Below the pieces are notes generated by a model. It saw only the letters and a program-made list of their open reading frames with translations. It searched no databases and was not told the DNA's origin. A stretch of 33,451 nt of DNA. It comes from a marine group bacterium Sva0996 bin134. Lineage in GTDB: Bacteria > Actinomycetota > Acidimicrobiia > Acidimicrobiales > Bin134. This document shows positions 14,408 to 23,990 of this stretch, piece after piece. The DNA is taken from assembly GCA_002239105.1 (NCBI GenBank), contig MPNQ01000036.1:1-33451 (forward strand), given 5' to 3'. The position numbers and the translations under genes were made by a program. Within the stretch, counting starts at the first letter, position 1. The number at the start of each line of letters is the position of its first letter.

Positions 14408-15814
14408 CTACTGGCGAGGCAAGGCCAGGTCGATGGTTCCGGTCACATGGGGGCCGCGGCTGTTCTGTCCACGGAACGACACCTCGACGATGTCTTCGCC
14501 ATCGGCTTCTCGCTTGGCGGTGACCGAACCCGACATGGTCATGCAGTCGTAGGGGTAGTTGGGGGCCCCTAGGCGGATCTTAAGGTTCTTGAACACGGCG
14601 TCGGGGCCGGCCCAGTCGCTGATATAGCGGGCGGAGAGGCCGCTGGAGGTCAAGATGTTCATGAAGATGTCCTCAGACCCCTTCTTTAGGGCCATGTCCC
14701 GGTCGTGGTGCACATCTTGGTAGTCGCGCGACGCTATGGCGGTGGACACGATCAGCGTGGGGGTAAGTGGAATCGGGCAAAGGGGCAGCTCATCGCCCAC
14801 GCTCACCTCGTCGAAGGTGAGCGTGGTTGGGTTGCGAGGCACCCGGGCGGGTCGGAATACCGGCAGGCTCACATCATCATGGGTCTGCATGTGCCAAGCC
14901 TCCAGCGGCATGCCCACCTTGAGCTGACCGGGGTCGCAGTCGGTGATGTTGGTGACTAAGCGGACGCCTTCTTCCAACTCCACCAGCCCGATGTTCAGTG
15001 GGTAGTCGAAGGAGGGGACTCGGGGGTGGTGGGACACCACGAAGGAATACAGCGTGCCCTTGCCTGAGGCAACGGTGTAGCCCATTTCGGTGGAGCCGCA
15101 AGCGGGGCAGCGGTTGCCGGGCGGATGCTGGAGTCGCCCGCAATTGAGGCACTGCTGGATGCGGAGTTCGCCGGCCCGGCTGCCTTGCCAGAAGAAGTCG
15201 GTGTCCTGGTTGCGACTGGGGCGGGGGCGGGGCGGGCGCTCGGATGCGGTGTCGCCGTCGCTGGGGCCGGCGGTGCGTCCGGTGCCGGGTCGGAACTTGA
15301 GGATGCGGAAGAACATGGAGCCCACGTGGTCGCCGTGCTGGTCGTGGTACTCGGTCTCGGTGGTCACAAAGTGCCCGATGCCCAGAGCGGTCTGCTTTTC
15401 TTCGGAGACGTCCACCAGCTTGACCACGCCGGTGAGATGGTCGCCGAGTTTGAGGTAGCGGTGGTAGACGTGCTCGGAATTGGTGGCCACCACGCCGACA
15501 TAGCCGGCTTCGTCCAGCATGGCGTACACCCCGGATGCGGGGTCTTTGGGGTCGTTGACCCGGGGAACCAAGCCGATCATGGTCCAGGCGTTGAGCATGG
15601 CTGGAGGGGCGGCGATCTCGCCGTGGGGACCGCTGCTGGCCGTTTCGGGGTCGGTGTAGAGGGGGTTGGCGTCCTCCATGGCATCGCACCAGTGGCGAAT
15701 CATCGGTTGGTTGACCGGATCGCGAGCCGTTGTCGGGGTGCCCGTGCTTCCAACCTCACGGCGCAGCTTGGCTACGAACGCCTCCTTCTGCGCATCGGTC
15801 ATCTCGTCGCTCAT
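14408..15814 (-). CDS. Fused ChsH2-ChsH1 enoyl-CoA hydratase with DUF35
   Basis: A 468-residue protein joining two proteins that are separate in Mycobacterium tuberculosis. Residues 1 to about 175 are a MaoC-like half hydratase (MIRHWCDAMEDANPLYTDPE). About 205-325 are a DUF35 zinc ribbon plus OB fold, with C222, C225, C236 and C239 and then YTVASGKGTLYSFVVSHHP. About 335-468 are a second MaoC-like domain nearly collinear with ChsH1 (IVSTAIASRDYQDVHHDRD, NILTSSGLSARYISDWAGP) that carries the hydratase pair D364/H369. The order MaoC-DUF35-MaoC equals ChsH2 followed by ChsH1. The predicted role is hydration of the steroid 17(20)-enoyl-CoA and scaffolding of the aldolase through DUF35. Start ATG 15814 with GGGGAGA 5 nt before it. 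An arginine/proline-rich linker lies at 190-201. Confidence 0.85.
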   Translation of the reverse strand: MSDEMTDAQKEAFVAKLRREVGSTGTPTTARDPVNQPMIRHWCDAMEDANPLYTDPETASSGPHGEIAAPPAMLNAWTMIGLVPRVNDPKDPASGVYAMLDEAGYVGVVATNSEHVYHRYLKLGDHLTGVVKLVDVSEEKQTALGIGHFVTTETEYHDQHGDHVGSMFFRILKFRPGTGRTAGPSDGDTASERPPRPRPSRNQDTDFFWQGSRAGELRIQQCLNCGRLQHPPGNRCPACGSTEMGYTVASGKGTLYSFVVSHHPRVPSFDYPLNIGLVELEEGVRLVTNITDCDPGQLKVGMPLEAWHMQTHDDVSLPVFRPARVPRNPTTLTFDEVSVGDELPLCPIPLTPTLIVSTAIASRDYQDVHHDRDMALKKGSEDIFMNILTSSGLSARYISDWAGPDAVFKNLKIRLGAPNYPYDCMTMSGSVTAKREADGEDIVEVSFRGQNSRGPHVTGTIDLALPRQ

Positions 15815-15842
15815 GTTCTCTCCCCTTCGACCGGAGCGGACG

Positions 15843-16643
15843 TTATCGCGGCTGGCATTGAGGGCAGAAAGTAAGCGTGCGAGCGTCGTAGGTGCGATGT
15901 TGGAGCGGGGTGGCGCAGCGCAGACAGGGTTGGCCCGAGCGGCCGTAGCAGGCCAGGGCGTGCTGATGGCTGCCCTCGTCTCCGTCGGCGTTGCGGTAGT
16001 CCCGGAGGGTGGTGCCGCCATTGGCCAAGCCGGCCTCGAGTACCTCAACTAGGGCGGCGTGGAGTCTGGTGGCTGCTGCCCGACTGATCTGGCGTTTGGC
16101 CGGGTGTATGCCGGCAATCCATAGCGCTTCGTTTCCGTAGATGTTGCCAACACCGGCCACCGGCTTTTGGCTGAAGAGCTGGGTGGGGATGCGGCGTTTG
16201 CTCTTTCGAAGGGCTTGGTAGAAGGCTTCCGGAGTGAAGTCAATGCTTAGGGCGTCGGGGCCTTGGTCGGCCAGGGTGGGGATGGAGTCGTACTGGCCAG
16301 CGGGGACGCAGCGGATGCGGCCAAACCGGCGGACATCTCGGTAGATGAGGACTTCATCGCGGTCGAGTAGCCACCAGGCCCGAATGTAGGGGTCGTCGGG
16401 GACTTGGGGGGCGAGGGCAAGGGAGCCGGTCATGCCCAGGTGGATGATGAGCTCCCGGCCGTCGTTTAGGGAGGCGATGAGGTACTTGCCTTTTCGGCTT
16501 AGTCCTTGGATCGTGGCGCCGATGCTGGCGACTGCGGGGGTGAACTTCTCTGAGGGGTGGCTGTCGGCCTCCAGGATGAGGCGACCTTGGAGCCGGGATG
16601 CCAGTTGACGGCGGATCGTCTCGACTTCGGGCAGTTCGGGCAT
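15843..16643 (-). CDS. mutM: Formamidopyrimidine-DNA glycosylase
   Basis: A 266-residue Fpg/Nei-family enzyme that excises oxidised purines such as 8-oxoguanine and nicks the DNA. The mature N-terminus PELPEVETIRRQL has the catalytic proline (P2) and E3; K53 lies in RKGKYLIASL. Motifs YRDVRRFGRI and PVAGVGNIYGNEALWIAGIHP follow, and the C-terminal zinc finger C240-X2-C243-X16-C260-X2-C263 is intact. The typical length and motifs favour Fpg over Nei. It starts 3 bp after the nucleotidyltransferase stop, in the same long minus-strand run as addAB, so it may be co-expressed with DNA repair genes. Confidence 0.92.
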   Translation of the reverse strand: MPELPEVETIRRQLASRLQGRLILEADSHPSEKFTPAVASIGATIQGLSRKGKYLIASLNDGRELIIHLGMTGSLALAPQVPDDPYIRAWWLLDRDEVLIYRDVRRFGRIRCVPAGQYDSIPTLADQGPDALSIDFTPEAFYQALRKSKRRIPTQLFSQKPVAGVGNIYGNEALWIAGIHPAKRQISRAAATRLHAALVEVLEAGLANGGTTLRDYRNADGDEGSHQHALACYGRSGQPCLRCATPLQHRTYDARTLTFCPQCQPR

Positions 16644-16646
16644 GGA

Positions 16647-17450
16647 TTAGCGGGAAATGAGGGCGACGCGGGCGACTTCTAGATCATCGGGGTTGGTGAC
16701 GCCGATCCAGGTCTCGTCGGTGGTCACGACTCGGACGGTGAGCGCGCCCTCGTCCATTTCGGCGGCGACGGCGTGGGGGAGGAGGTACTCGGCGGTGGGG
16801 CTGTCGCCGTGTTCATTTAGGAATCGGGCAAAGCCGTCTTGAAGACTGTCCATGAATCGTGGGGAGAAGGCCCACAGGTTCATGGACACGATGGTGCTGG
16901 CGGGGAGCGTGTGGCCGGCCCGGGAAATGCCCTCTTGTTCGACGATGCCGGTGAGGCGGTGGCCGTCTACTCGGCACACGCCCCGGGTCACGCTGCCCTC
17001 GTTGGGCAGGGTGTGGTCGAGGTGGTAGCCGCACAGCCAGGCCTCGTTCTCGGCCATGTTTCCGATGGCTTGGGCCAGTGCGGCGTACGCGGTGGGGCCG
17101 TAGTAGTCGTCGGCGTTGCACACCACGAATGGGCCGGAAACTGCCTCGGAGGCTGATAGCACGGCGTGAGCGGTGCCCCACGGCTTGGGCCGGGGAGGGC
17201 CGTGCTCGTTCTGGCGCACGTAGGCCACTTCGAGGCCGGCAGGCAGGCCCCCACGAGACTCGAAGTGCCGTTTCACGTCAGCTTCGATGTCGCTTCGCAC
17301 AATTAGCACCACCCGGGCGGCACCCGCGGCTTGGGCGTCGGCGATTGCGAAGTCCAAGAACGCCTCGCCATTGGGTCCCACCTGGGCCAACTGCTTGGTA
17401 CCGCCAAAACGCGACCCCAGCCCCGCGGCCATCACCACCAACGTGAACAT
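16647..17450 (-). CDS. Sugar-phosphate nucleotidyltransferase-like protein
   Basis: A 267-residue protein with the nucleotidyltransferase fold. It opens MFTLVVMAAGLGSRFGGTKQ (the G-x-G-x-R-F-x-x-x-K nucleotide loop), then FLDFAIADAQAAGAARVVLI, WGTAHAVLSA and the metal-binding VVCNADDYYG. The closing segment ETWIGVTNPDDLEVARVALI is also typical. It would activate a sugar phosphate with an NTP, but the sugar and nucleotide are not readable; GlmU/GalU-like and choline-phosphate cytidylyltransferase-like relatives all fit. The start has AGGAAG 4 nt upstream. It is 12 bp after addA and 3 bp before mutM, without other cell-wall genes nearby. Confidence 0.8.
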   Translation of the reverse strand: MFTLVVMAAGLGSRFGGTKQLAQVGPNGEAFLDFAIADAQAAGAARVVLIVRSDIEADVKRHFESRGGLPAGLEVAYVRQNEHGPPRPKPWGTAHAVLSASEAVSGPFVVCNADDYYGPTAYAALAQAIGNMAENEAWLCGYHLDHTLPNEGSVTRGVCRVDGHRLTGIVEQEGISRAGHTLPASTIVSMNLWAFSPRFMDSLQDGFARFLNEHGDSPTAEYLLPHAVAAEMDEGALTVRVVTTDETWIGVTNPDDLEVARVALISR

Positions 17451-17462
17451 GGGCTTCCTTTC

Positions 17463-20400
17463 TCAGATCGCGGCCAACGCCAGACGTCGGCGGACTTCGT
17501 CCTGGGCTGAGACTAGGTCGCCGTCGGCGATGACGACCTCTCTTGCTCGTTGGCCGGCCTGGGCGAACACCAATACGCAGCGGGTCACCGTGTCTCCCAC
17601 AGCCTGCTCTACTGCCAGGGAGTAGGCAGCCAACTGAAGCTGGTAGCGGTCGACTTTGGTCTGGAGCGCTTCGTCGTCGTGGATGTCGTCAGTCTTGTAG
17701 TCAACTACTACCAGGCCCTCGGGGGTGCGATAGAGCAGATCGATGTAACCCTCCACAACGGTGCCATCCACCTGGGCAGCCACAAACAACTCTTTCCAAT
17801 GGTCATTGGCGGCGGCCTCACGCACGGTGGTGGACTCCAGAGCTGATTGGGCCAGAGCCCGGACCGTGCTCCGGGCGGGAAATACGCCCTCGGCTTCGGC
17901 TTGGGCGGCGGCCACCGGGCCAAGGCTGTCGGGGTCGGTGTCCAATTCCACCGTCTGGAGCACGCCGTGTACCGCGCTGCCGATCTGGGTGCCGCCTCGG
18001 CCTTTGCGCATTGGCGACCGATCGTCGTCGCCGTCGGTGGGTCCGTCTTTGCTCAGGCCAGGGAGTTGTTCAACGTCTTCGGTCTCGGTCCAAGCGATGG
18101 CCGAGGCACTGGTGATCGATGGCTTGCTAGCGGCGGACAAGAACCTCTCCCGCTCGCTCTGCCACGTAGAAAAGGATGCTTCGACATGGGTGTCTGCTTC
18201 CTTTGATGGCAGAGACTCGGGTACCCACTCTGCTGCGGGCAGCCAAGCGGCGTTGTCCACCACCATCTCGGCCATCGACGGCTTGGCGGCGCTGTTCTCG
18301 CTTCGCTCCATGCGATGAGCCGACACCACCAGGTGGTCCATCGCCCGGGTGAGGGCCACGTAGAGCAAGCGCACTCGCTCGGCGTGCTCCATCTCCTCCT
18401 CATGGTCTTGATGCTCGGCGAACGAACTGGTCTTCAAGAGGTTGTTGAAGCGCACGCCGAAGCCTCCTTCGGCCGGCCACACCATCTGGGCCGACATGGG
18501 GAGGCTCCGGGCGTAGGTCCCCGACAGGATGACGATGGGGAACTCGCGGCCCTTGGCGGCGTGGATGGTTGTTATGCGCACCGCGTCGTCGTCGGTCTCC
18601 GACAAGATGACGTCGGACTCCCTGGTCCGCTCGCCGATCTTCTGTTCCACCCAGGCGACGAATTCCCGCAAGCCTCGTCCACCGGAATCCTCGAACTGGC
18701 GAGCCTGGTCGACAACCAAATTGAGGCTGCGCCACACATCCCGGTAGCGGTGCTGGCCGAAGCAACTCGACTCCATCAGCCGCCGCTGGCGTACGATGCG
18801 CTCGATCACCTGACTGGGCCTCAGCCAGCGGACCTCGGTGTGCAGTTCGGCCAGCCACACTATGGCCTCGCGCACCGGGTGATCGCTGGGGAGGTGTTTG
18901 GGCCAAGCCGCCTTGTAGTTCCACGAGCCGTGGTAGGCAACCTTGTAAGTGAACAGATCGTCGTCGCCGCACCCGAAGGCGGGGGATCTCAGGGCATTCA
19001 CCAACGAGACTTCGTCAGTGGGATCGGCCAGCGCTCTCACCGCCGCCATCACGTCTCGAATTGCCTCGCTGGTCCAGATCAGCGAACCGGCTTCGATCCG
19101 GTAGGGGATGCCGTGTTCCTCCAACGCCTGTTCGAGTTGGGGCAGCGAGGTGCGGGTGGGCAGCAGGATGCAGATGTCCCCCAGCCGGGCGGGCCGCCAG
19201 CGCTGTTGCTTCTGCTCGTTCCAGCCGTCGCCCACCGACCAGCCTTGGCCGACCGCGGTCAAGATGGCCTGGGCCACCTCCCGGGCCTCCAAGGCGCGCA
19301 AGTAATGGGTGCTGGATCCTTGGGGGTGCTCGTGGTCGAGTACCGCCACCGCCGGCCCTTGCGGGGGTTGCACGCGAACGGCGTCTAACGCCTGATAGTC
19401 AGGCTGCACATGCCGCTTTGAGGGGCTGGACGGGGCCATGAACCCCTCGAACAGGGCGTTAATCCAATCGAGGATGGGCTCGACCGACCGGAAGTTGCGG
19501 GTGAGAGACTTCCGGTTCACGGTGGGGGCTTGCCCCGCTCGGGTGTACAGGGCGATGTCGGCTCGACGGAATCGGTAGATGGACTGCTTGGGGTCGCCCA
19601 CGAAGAAGAGTCGCCCCGACGTGTCTTGCAGTTCCGACCAGTGTCGATTGTCGTCCGGGGGCGTGGCGATGAGCTTGGCCAGCTCGATTTGGATGGGGTC
19701 GGTGTCTTGGAACTCGTCTAGCAACAAGCGCTGGTAGCGCCCGGCCAGCGCTGTTCTGATCTCCACGCCGTGTTGAGGGTGTCGCAGCAGGTCTCGGGCC
19801 AGCACCAGCAGGTCGTGGTACTCCAGCACTCCCTTGCGACGACGGTCTTCGGCGGCTTCCAGGGTGAACGCGCCCAGTACCAAGGCCAGCCGTTTGATCA
19901 GCGCATCGGCCACATAGGCCCGGAGGTCTTTGATGGCGTCGCCCAGCGTGCGCAGCCGATCGGCCACTTCCTGCAATGACGGCTCACCGCTGTCCTCGTC
20001 GGGCCAGTTGCCCTTGCGGCCCGCTTTGGTGAAGCTCAGCCCGGGAACAAACAGCAGGCGCAGGATCTGGTCGTCGTTTCCTGCCGCTTCGCCCAGCAGT
20101 CGGGCCCGCTCGGCGATGACGTCGAGCTTGGGAAGCATTCGATCGGTGGGGTCTGTGCAGTGGGCCGACAGGGCGGCCACCTCATCGAACCAGAGGGGGA
20201 AGCCGCTGATGTCGGGAAGGTCGATCGGGTCGGCGGGAGGCGCCTGACCGCCCATTTCCCGGGCGGCCAAGTCCCAATTGTCGTCGAGTTTTCGGGCTAG
20301 GTCCCGCAGATGAGCAGCGCTGATGCCCAAGATTCGGGCCAAGGCCAAGGGCTGTTCTTGTTCAGGGCTGTTCAGCAGGCGGCTTCTGAAGTCCTGCCAG

Positions 20401-20780
20401 CGGTCCTCAAAGGCTTCGTCTGGGCTCACCTCGATGCGGGGCGGCAGTCCGGCTTCGATGGCGTGATGGGAGAGGATGCGCAGCGCGAAGCCGTGAAGGG
20501 TGGTGATGGCCGCTCCGTCGAGCTGGTCGAGGGCCTCAGGGTGTCGACCTGAATCAGAGAGTTTTTGGCGCAGGCGGTTCTTCAGCTCGGCGGCCGCTTT
20601 CTCGGTGAACGTGATGGCGGCAATGTTCTCCATGGCTACGCCGGTTTCGAGCAGGGCTAGCACCCGCTCCACCAGCGCGGTGGTCTTGCCCGATCCGGCC
20701 CCGGCTTCCACGAACAAGGTGGAGTCGAGCTCGGAGACGATGGCGTCCCGGTCGGCTTGGTCGTTGTGGGAGGGTGCCAT
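17463..20780 (-). CDS. addA: AddA-like ATP-dependent helicase-nuclease
   Basis: A 1105-residue UvrD/Rep-type superfamily 1 helicase with a C-terminal RecB-like nuclease, for end resection in recombinational repair. Helicase motifs: Walker A AGAGSGKTT (26-34), AITFTEKAAAELKNRL, Walker B LLLDEFQDTDPIQ (352-364), VGDPKQSIYRFRRAD (394-408), TIHAAKGREFPIVILSG and LLYVALTRAMDHLVVS. The PD-(D/E)XK nuclease is near the end: GYIDLLY (D1014) and VVVDYKTDD (D1027, K1029). It starts 2 bp after the addB stop, so the two subunits are co-translated. The mycobacterial AdnAB complex is the nearest alternative, but there both subunits have helicase motifs, and here the partner lacks them. Confidence 0.88.
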   Translation of the reverse strand: MAPSHNDQADRDAIVSELDSTLFVEAGAGSGKTTALVERVLALLETGVAMENIAAITFTEKAAAELKNRLRQKLSDSGRHPEALDQLDGAAITTLHGFALRILSHHAIEAGLPPRIEVSPDEAFEDRWQDFRSRLLNSPEQEQPLALARILGISAAHLRDLARKLDDNWDLAAREMGGQAPPADPIDLPDISGFPLWFDEVAALSAHCTDPTDRMLPKLDVIAERARLLGEAAGNDDQILRLLFVPGLSFTKAGRKGNWPDEDSGEPSLQEVADRLRTLGDAIKDLRAYVADALIKRLALVLGAFTLEAAEDRRRKGVLEYHDLLVLARDLLRHPQHGVEIRTALAGRYQRLLLDEFQDTDPIQIELAKLIATPPDDNRHWSELQDTSGRLFFVGDPKQSIYRFRRADIALYTRAGQAPTVNRKSLTRNFRSVEPILDWINALFEGFMAPSSPSKRHVQPDYQALDAVRVQPPQGPAVAVLDHEHPQGSSTHYLRALEAREVAQAILTAVGQGWSVGDGWNEQKQQRWRPARLGDICILLPTRTSLPQLEQALEEHGIPYRIEAGSLIWTSEAIRDVMAAVRALADPTDEVSLVNALRSPAFGCGDDDLFTYKVAYHGSWNYKAAWPKHLPSDHPVREAIVWLAELHTEVRWLRPSQVIERIVRQRRLMESSCFGQHRYRDVWRSLNLVVDQARQFEDSGGRGLREFVAWVEQKIGERTRESDVILSETDDDAVRITTIHAAKGREFPIVILSGTYARSLPMSAQMVWPAEGGFGVRFNNLLKTSSFAEHQDHEEEMEHAERVRLLYVALTRAMDHLVVSAHRMERSENSAAKPSMAEMVVDNAAWLPAAEWVPESLPSKEADTHVEASFSTWQSERERFLSAASKPSITSASAIAWTETEDVEQLPGLSKDGPTDGDDDRSPMRKGRGGTQIGSAVHGVLQTVELDTDPDSLGPVAAAQAEAEGVFPARSTVRALAQSALESTTVREAAANDHWKELFVAAQVDGTVVEGYIDLLYRTPEGLVVVDYKTDDIHDDEALQTKVDRYQLQLAAYSLAVEQAVGDTVTRCVLVFAQAGQRAREVVIADGDLVSAQDEVRRRLALAAI

Positions 20781-20782
20781 GG

Positions 20783-23700
20783 TCAGTCCGCCTCGGGCTC
20801 AAATCCATGGGGCGACTCGGCCAGATGCCGATAGTCGGCCAGTTCCGCCTGGTCCTGCATGTTCTCCCACCCCTTGCGGCGCTCCTGGGTGCCCAGTCGG
20901 TCGGCATTGCAATAGTCGCAAAATTGGCTGTACGGCCCCTCGGTGCGGTCGGGTTGGGGCCGGTCGCAGAACACCCCGTTTTCAATGCCCCTGGTGATGG
21001 TGTCCACCACGGTGCGGAAGCGATCCATCACCTGGTCGTTCAGCCAGTAGCCGCTGGTCTTGAATTGCTGGTCGCTGGTGACGAACCAGTATTGGCTTCT
21101 GACCGGGGCATCGGGGTCGTCGATGTGGTCTCGGGCGGCCAGTCCGTACACCGGAAGCTGGAGCCGGGTGCCGCGCAGCACGGGATCCCAGTTCCGGCTG
21201 TCTTCGTCCAAGTCCTTGTAGCTGTCGGATTTCCCGGTCTTGTAGTCGGTGACCAGCAGGCGGTCGCCGGCGCCGTGGTCCACCCGGTCGGCTCGGCCTC
21301 TGAACCGCACGGTTCGGCCAGGGCGCAGCGTGACCGCCACCGCATCTTGGTCGGCATCGGGCATTCCAAACGACAGTTCGCTGGCGACGGCGGTGACGCC
21401 ATAGCGGTGTCGCTGGGCATCGTCTTCCGACAAGAAGCGCTCCAGGTCGGTCAGAATCCGTCGCCAGTCGTGGTGCCAGTACACCGGCGTTCCAGTCAGC
21501 CCTCGGGCTTCGGCCTGCTCGCACAGCTTCTCTCCGATCTCGACAAGCCGGTGGCGCTGCTGTTCGCTCCACGGTTGGCCAGGGGGCGGCACTTGGTCGT
21601 TCTCGAGCTGCTCGCCCACAAACTTGTCCAAGGCGTTGTGAACCAGCGAGCCCTTCTCCAACGCGGAGATCTGGAGCAGCTCCTCGGGTTGTTCGAAGGT
21701 CTGCACCCGCAGGACGTGCTGGAAGAGATAGCGCATCGGGCAGTCGGCCCAGGTTTCCAGGCTGGTGGCCGAAACCACGTCACCGATCAGGTCGGCGACT
21801 TCGAGGTGGGACAGGTTGCCGTCGAAGCGGGTGAACTGTTTTGACGCCCGGCCGGCAACCAGCTCGGCGCCTCGGGCCAGAACCGGGTCGCCGTCGATCG
21901 GCAGTTCATCAGGGCGACTGGTCTGGGCCAGGGCCTGCAACCGGAACTCCTGGGCGGTGGCCGGGAATTCGGCGTGCAGCACCCGGCCGGCCAACGAGGG
22001 GACGTGCTCAAACCAGCCGGCGGTCTCGTCGTCGCCCAGCTTGTCCAGGTTGGTGCTGTCCACCACGCGACCGGCCAGTGCAGTTGCGGTGTCCAGCAGC
22101 CAGCGAGACGGATGCTGTTCGGAAGCACGCCGGGCGTCGCCTCGGGCGTACACCAGGGTGGCGATCTCGGCTGATGCCAGCACGGCCAGGAGGCCGCGGT
22201 GCTGATCTCCCACCCGATCGGAGAGCAGGGCAAGATCATCACCGGCGGCCATGCGCTCCCGGTCGGGCAGGAGCGGATCGTCGGACGGGCTGTGGGGGAA
22301 TGATCCCTCGGCCATGCCGATCAAGACCACCCGGTCCATCTCCATCCCCAGCGAGGCGCCGATCTGCTCGGTGAGCACCCCGTGCCCGACCCGCTCGACC
22401 CGCCCGGTGGGGGCGCCCAACTCCGAGACCAGGGTGTGCCGGAAGGTTGCCGATCGGGGACGGTGTTCGATCTCATCCAGATTGGCCAATCGGTCGAGCA
22501 TCCCCTCGATCTTGTCGCCGGCCTCCTGCTCAGCAGGAGGCCAGTGCTGTCGGGCCTTCTCATCGCCCAGGTAGGTGTGGATCAGCCCTTTGATCCACCC
22601 ACACCAGTCTTTCCAGGTGGCCGGTTCCGGCTCGGGGGACAGGTCGCTGATGAGCTGGGCCATGAAGCGGGCCAGCGACTCCGCGTGGTCGGCTTCTCGG
22701 CGGCGCCGCTCGACCCGCCCCTCGATTCGGTCGGGATCGCCCTCCTCTAGCTGGGCGGCTTCGCGCTGTTCTGCGGCGTAGCTGTTGAGCCGTGTCTCCC
22801 ACTGCTCAGAACCCCGAGCCACCCCGGCTCGCCGCGACACCCGCTCCCAGGCCATAACCAAGTCGGTGGCCGACGAGGGCTGCTCGTTTCCGGCCCCGGA
22901 CTTGGGCAAGGAGGCCGATGCCACCGATAACAAGGCGAACACCTCGTCTCGGCGGAAGTCGCGTCCCACCAGGTTCAGCAGGGCAATGAGCCCCCGGCCG
23001 GCCAGCGAGTCGGCCAGGATGCGCCCGCTGGGGCCGTTGTATGGAATGGCGGCGGCATCGAGGCTGTTGTGGAGGGCACGGATCACCGGCTCACCGCCAG
23101 CGCACAAAACTGCGATCCGGCTCAGGGAAACACCGCCTCGGGCTGCGTTGACCACCTCCCGGACTGCCACCTGGACTTCCTCGTCGGCGCTGGCCGTGCT
23201 GATGATCCTTTGGCCGTGGGGCTGGCTGACCCTTGGGGGTGGAACGAAGTCTGCCCCCATGCGGCGGATCGACTCCGCTACCGCGCTATCGGCCTTTGCG
23301 TTTCCGGTGAGACCGGCGATCACCGCTATCGGCGTCGCCTCCGACAAGGTGGACACCATGAGACCCTGTGATCGGGTGACCCGTTGGGGAAGATGGACGA
23401 TCACCGGGCCGAATTCTTCGACAAGGTCGCTGAATGACCCTGACCCCAGGGCGTTGATGGCCAATTCGTTCAGATCCTGGCCGTCATACCACCTGGACTC
23501 CAGCTTGTCTCGGACCTGGCCGCAGATGCGGACCACATCGGCAGCTCTCCTGCTCTGTGATGCCAGGACGTCAAGCTGACCTTCAGTGAGTTCACGCAAG
23601 TCCCGGTAAGACCGCACCAGAGCCTGCTGAGTAGCGGGGTGGTGGGCCGAGGCCCGAAACAGCCCGGGTTCGGCATTCAACACGCTCCGCACCGTGGCGC

Positions 23701-23977
23701 TGAGCACCGGGTCAGAAAGCGGTTTGCGCTTCAGTTCCACGGCCATCTGCCGTCCGGCCAGGCGCTCGGCCAAGTCGAACAGCTTGAGGAAATTCACCGC
23801 AGCAATGCCCTGCTCCCGTGCCCCCAACGCCCGCCGGGTGGCAAGCCCGGCGATGTTGGTGGGCACGACCACGGTGACAGGGGCTAGGGGGTCGTCGTTC
23901 TTGAGCACGGCGATCTGCTCCCCCAGCCGCTCTGTGGCAGGCGGCCCATAGGGCGTGCAGATCACCTGAATGCTCAC
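20783..23977 (-). CDS. addB: AddB-like nuclease subunit with predicted Fe-S cluster
   Basis: A 1064-residue partner of AddA. It starts SIQVICTPYGPPATERLGEQ, the actinobacterial AddB-like opening, with no intact Walker A, so the helicase fold is probably structural and may recognise recombination hotspots. The C-terminal nuclease shows GRADRVDH and LLVTDYKTGKS. Four cysteines placed like those of the AddB iron-sulphur nuclease are visible: one in ETWADCPMRYLF, then about C1004 (VFCDRP), C1020 and C1023 (FCDYC). GTG 23977 is chosen over the longer GTG 24031 because TAGAGT lies exactly 7 nt upstream and the conserved sequence begins at residue 2. It is the first gene of a possible run addB-addA-nucleotidyltransferase-mutM-chsH-ltp2. 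Confidence 0.85.
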   Translation of the reverse strand: MSIQVICTPYGPPATERLGEQIAVLKNDDPLAPVTVVVPTNIAGLATRRALGAREQGIAAVNFLKLFDLAERLAGRQMAVELKRKPLSDPVLSATVRSVLNAEPGLFRASAHHPATQQALVRSYRDLRELTEGQLDVLASQSRRAADVVRICGQVRDKLESRWYDGQDLNELAINALGSGSFSDLVEEFGPVIVHLPQRVTRSQGLMVSTLSEATPIAVIAGLTGNAKADSAVAESIRRMGADFVPPPRVSQPHGQRIISTASADEEVQVAVREVVNAARGGVSLSRIAVLCAGGEPVIRALHNSLDAAAIPYNGPSGRILADSLAGRGLIALLNLVGRDFRRDEVFALLSVASASLPKSGAGNEQPSSATDLVMAWERVSRRAGVARGSEQWETRLNSYAAEQREAAQLEEGDPDRIEGRVERRRREADHAESLARFMAQLISDLSPEPEPATWKDWCGWIKGLIHTYLGDEKARQHWPPAEQEAGDKIEGMLDRLANLDEIEHRPRSATFRHTLVSELGAPTGRVERVGHGVLTEQIGASLGMEMDRVVLIGMAEGSFPHSPSDDPLLPDRERMAAGDDLALLSDRVGDQHRGLLAVLASAEIATLVYARGDARRASEQHPSRWLLDTATALAGRVVDSTNLDKLGDDETAGWFEHVPSLAGRVLHAEFPATAQEFRLQALAQTSRPDELPIDGDPVLARGAELVAGRASKQFTRFDGNLSHLEVADLIGDVVSATSLETWADCPMRYLFQHVLRVQTFEQPEELLQISALEKGSLVHNALDKFVGEQLENDQVPPPGQPWSEQQRHRLVEIGEKLCEQAEARGLTGTPVYWHHDWRRILTDLERFLSEDDAQRHRYGVTAVASELSFGMPDADQDAVAVTLRPGRTVRFRGRADRVDHGAGDRLLVTDYKTGKSDSYKDLDEDSRNWDPVLRGTRLQLPVYGLAARDHIDDPDAPVRSQYWFVTSDQQFKTSGYWLNDQVMDRFRTVVDTITRGIENGVFCDRPQPDRTEGPYSQFCDYCNADRLGTQERRKGWENMQDQAELADYRHLAESPHGFEPEAD

Positions 23978-23984
23978 GGGTCTG

Positions 23985-23990
23985 ACTCTA
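23985..23990 (-). promoter_or_regulatory. -10 box for leaderless addB
   Basis: The minus strand reads TAGAGT, 7 nt (CAGACCC), then GTG 23977: the same TANNNT-N7-GTG pattern as selD and the SnoaL-like gene. It supports a leaderless start and fixes the N-terminus of AddB. Confidence 0.55.
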
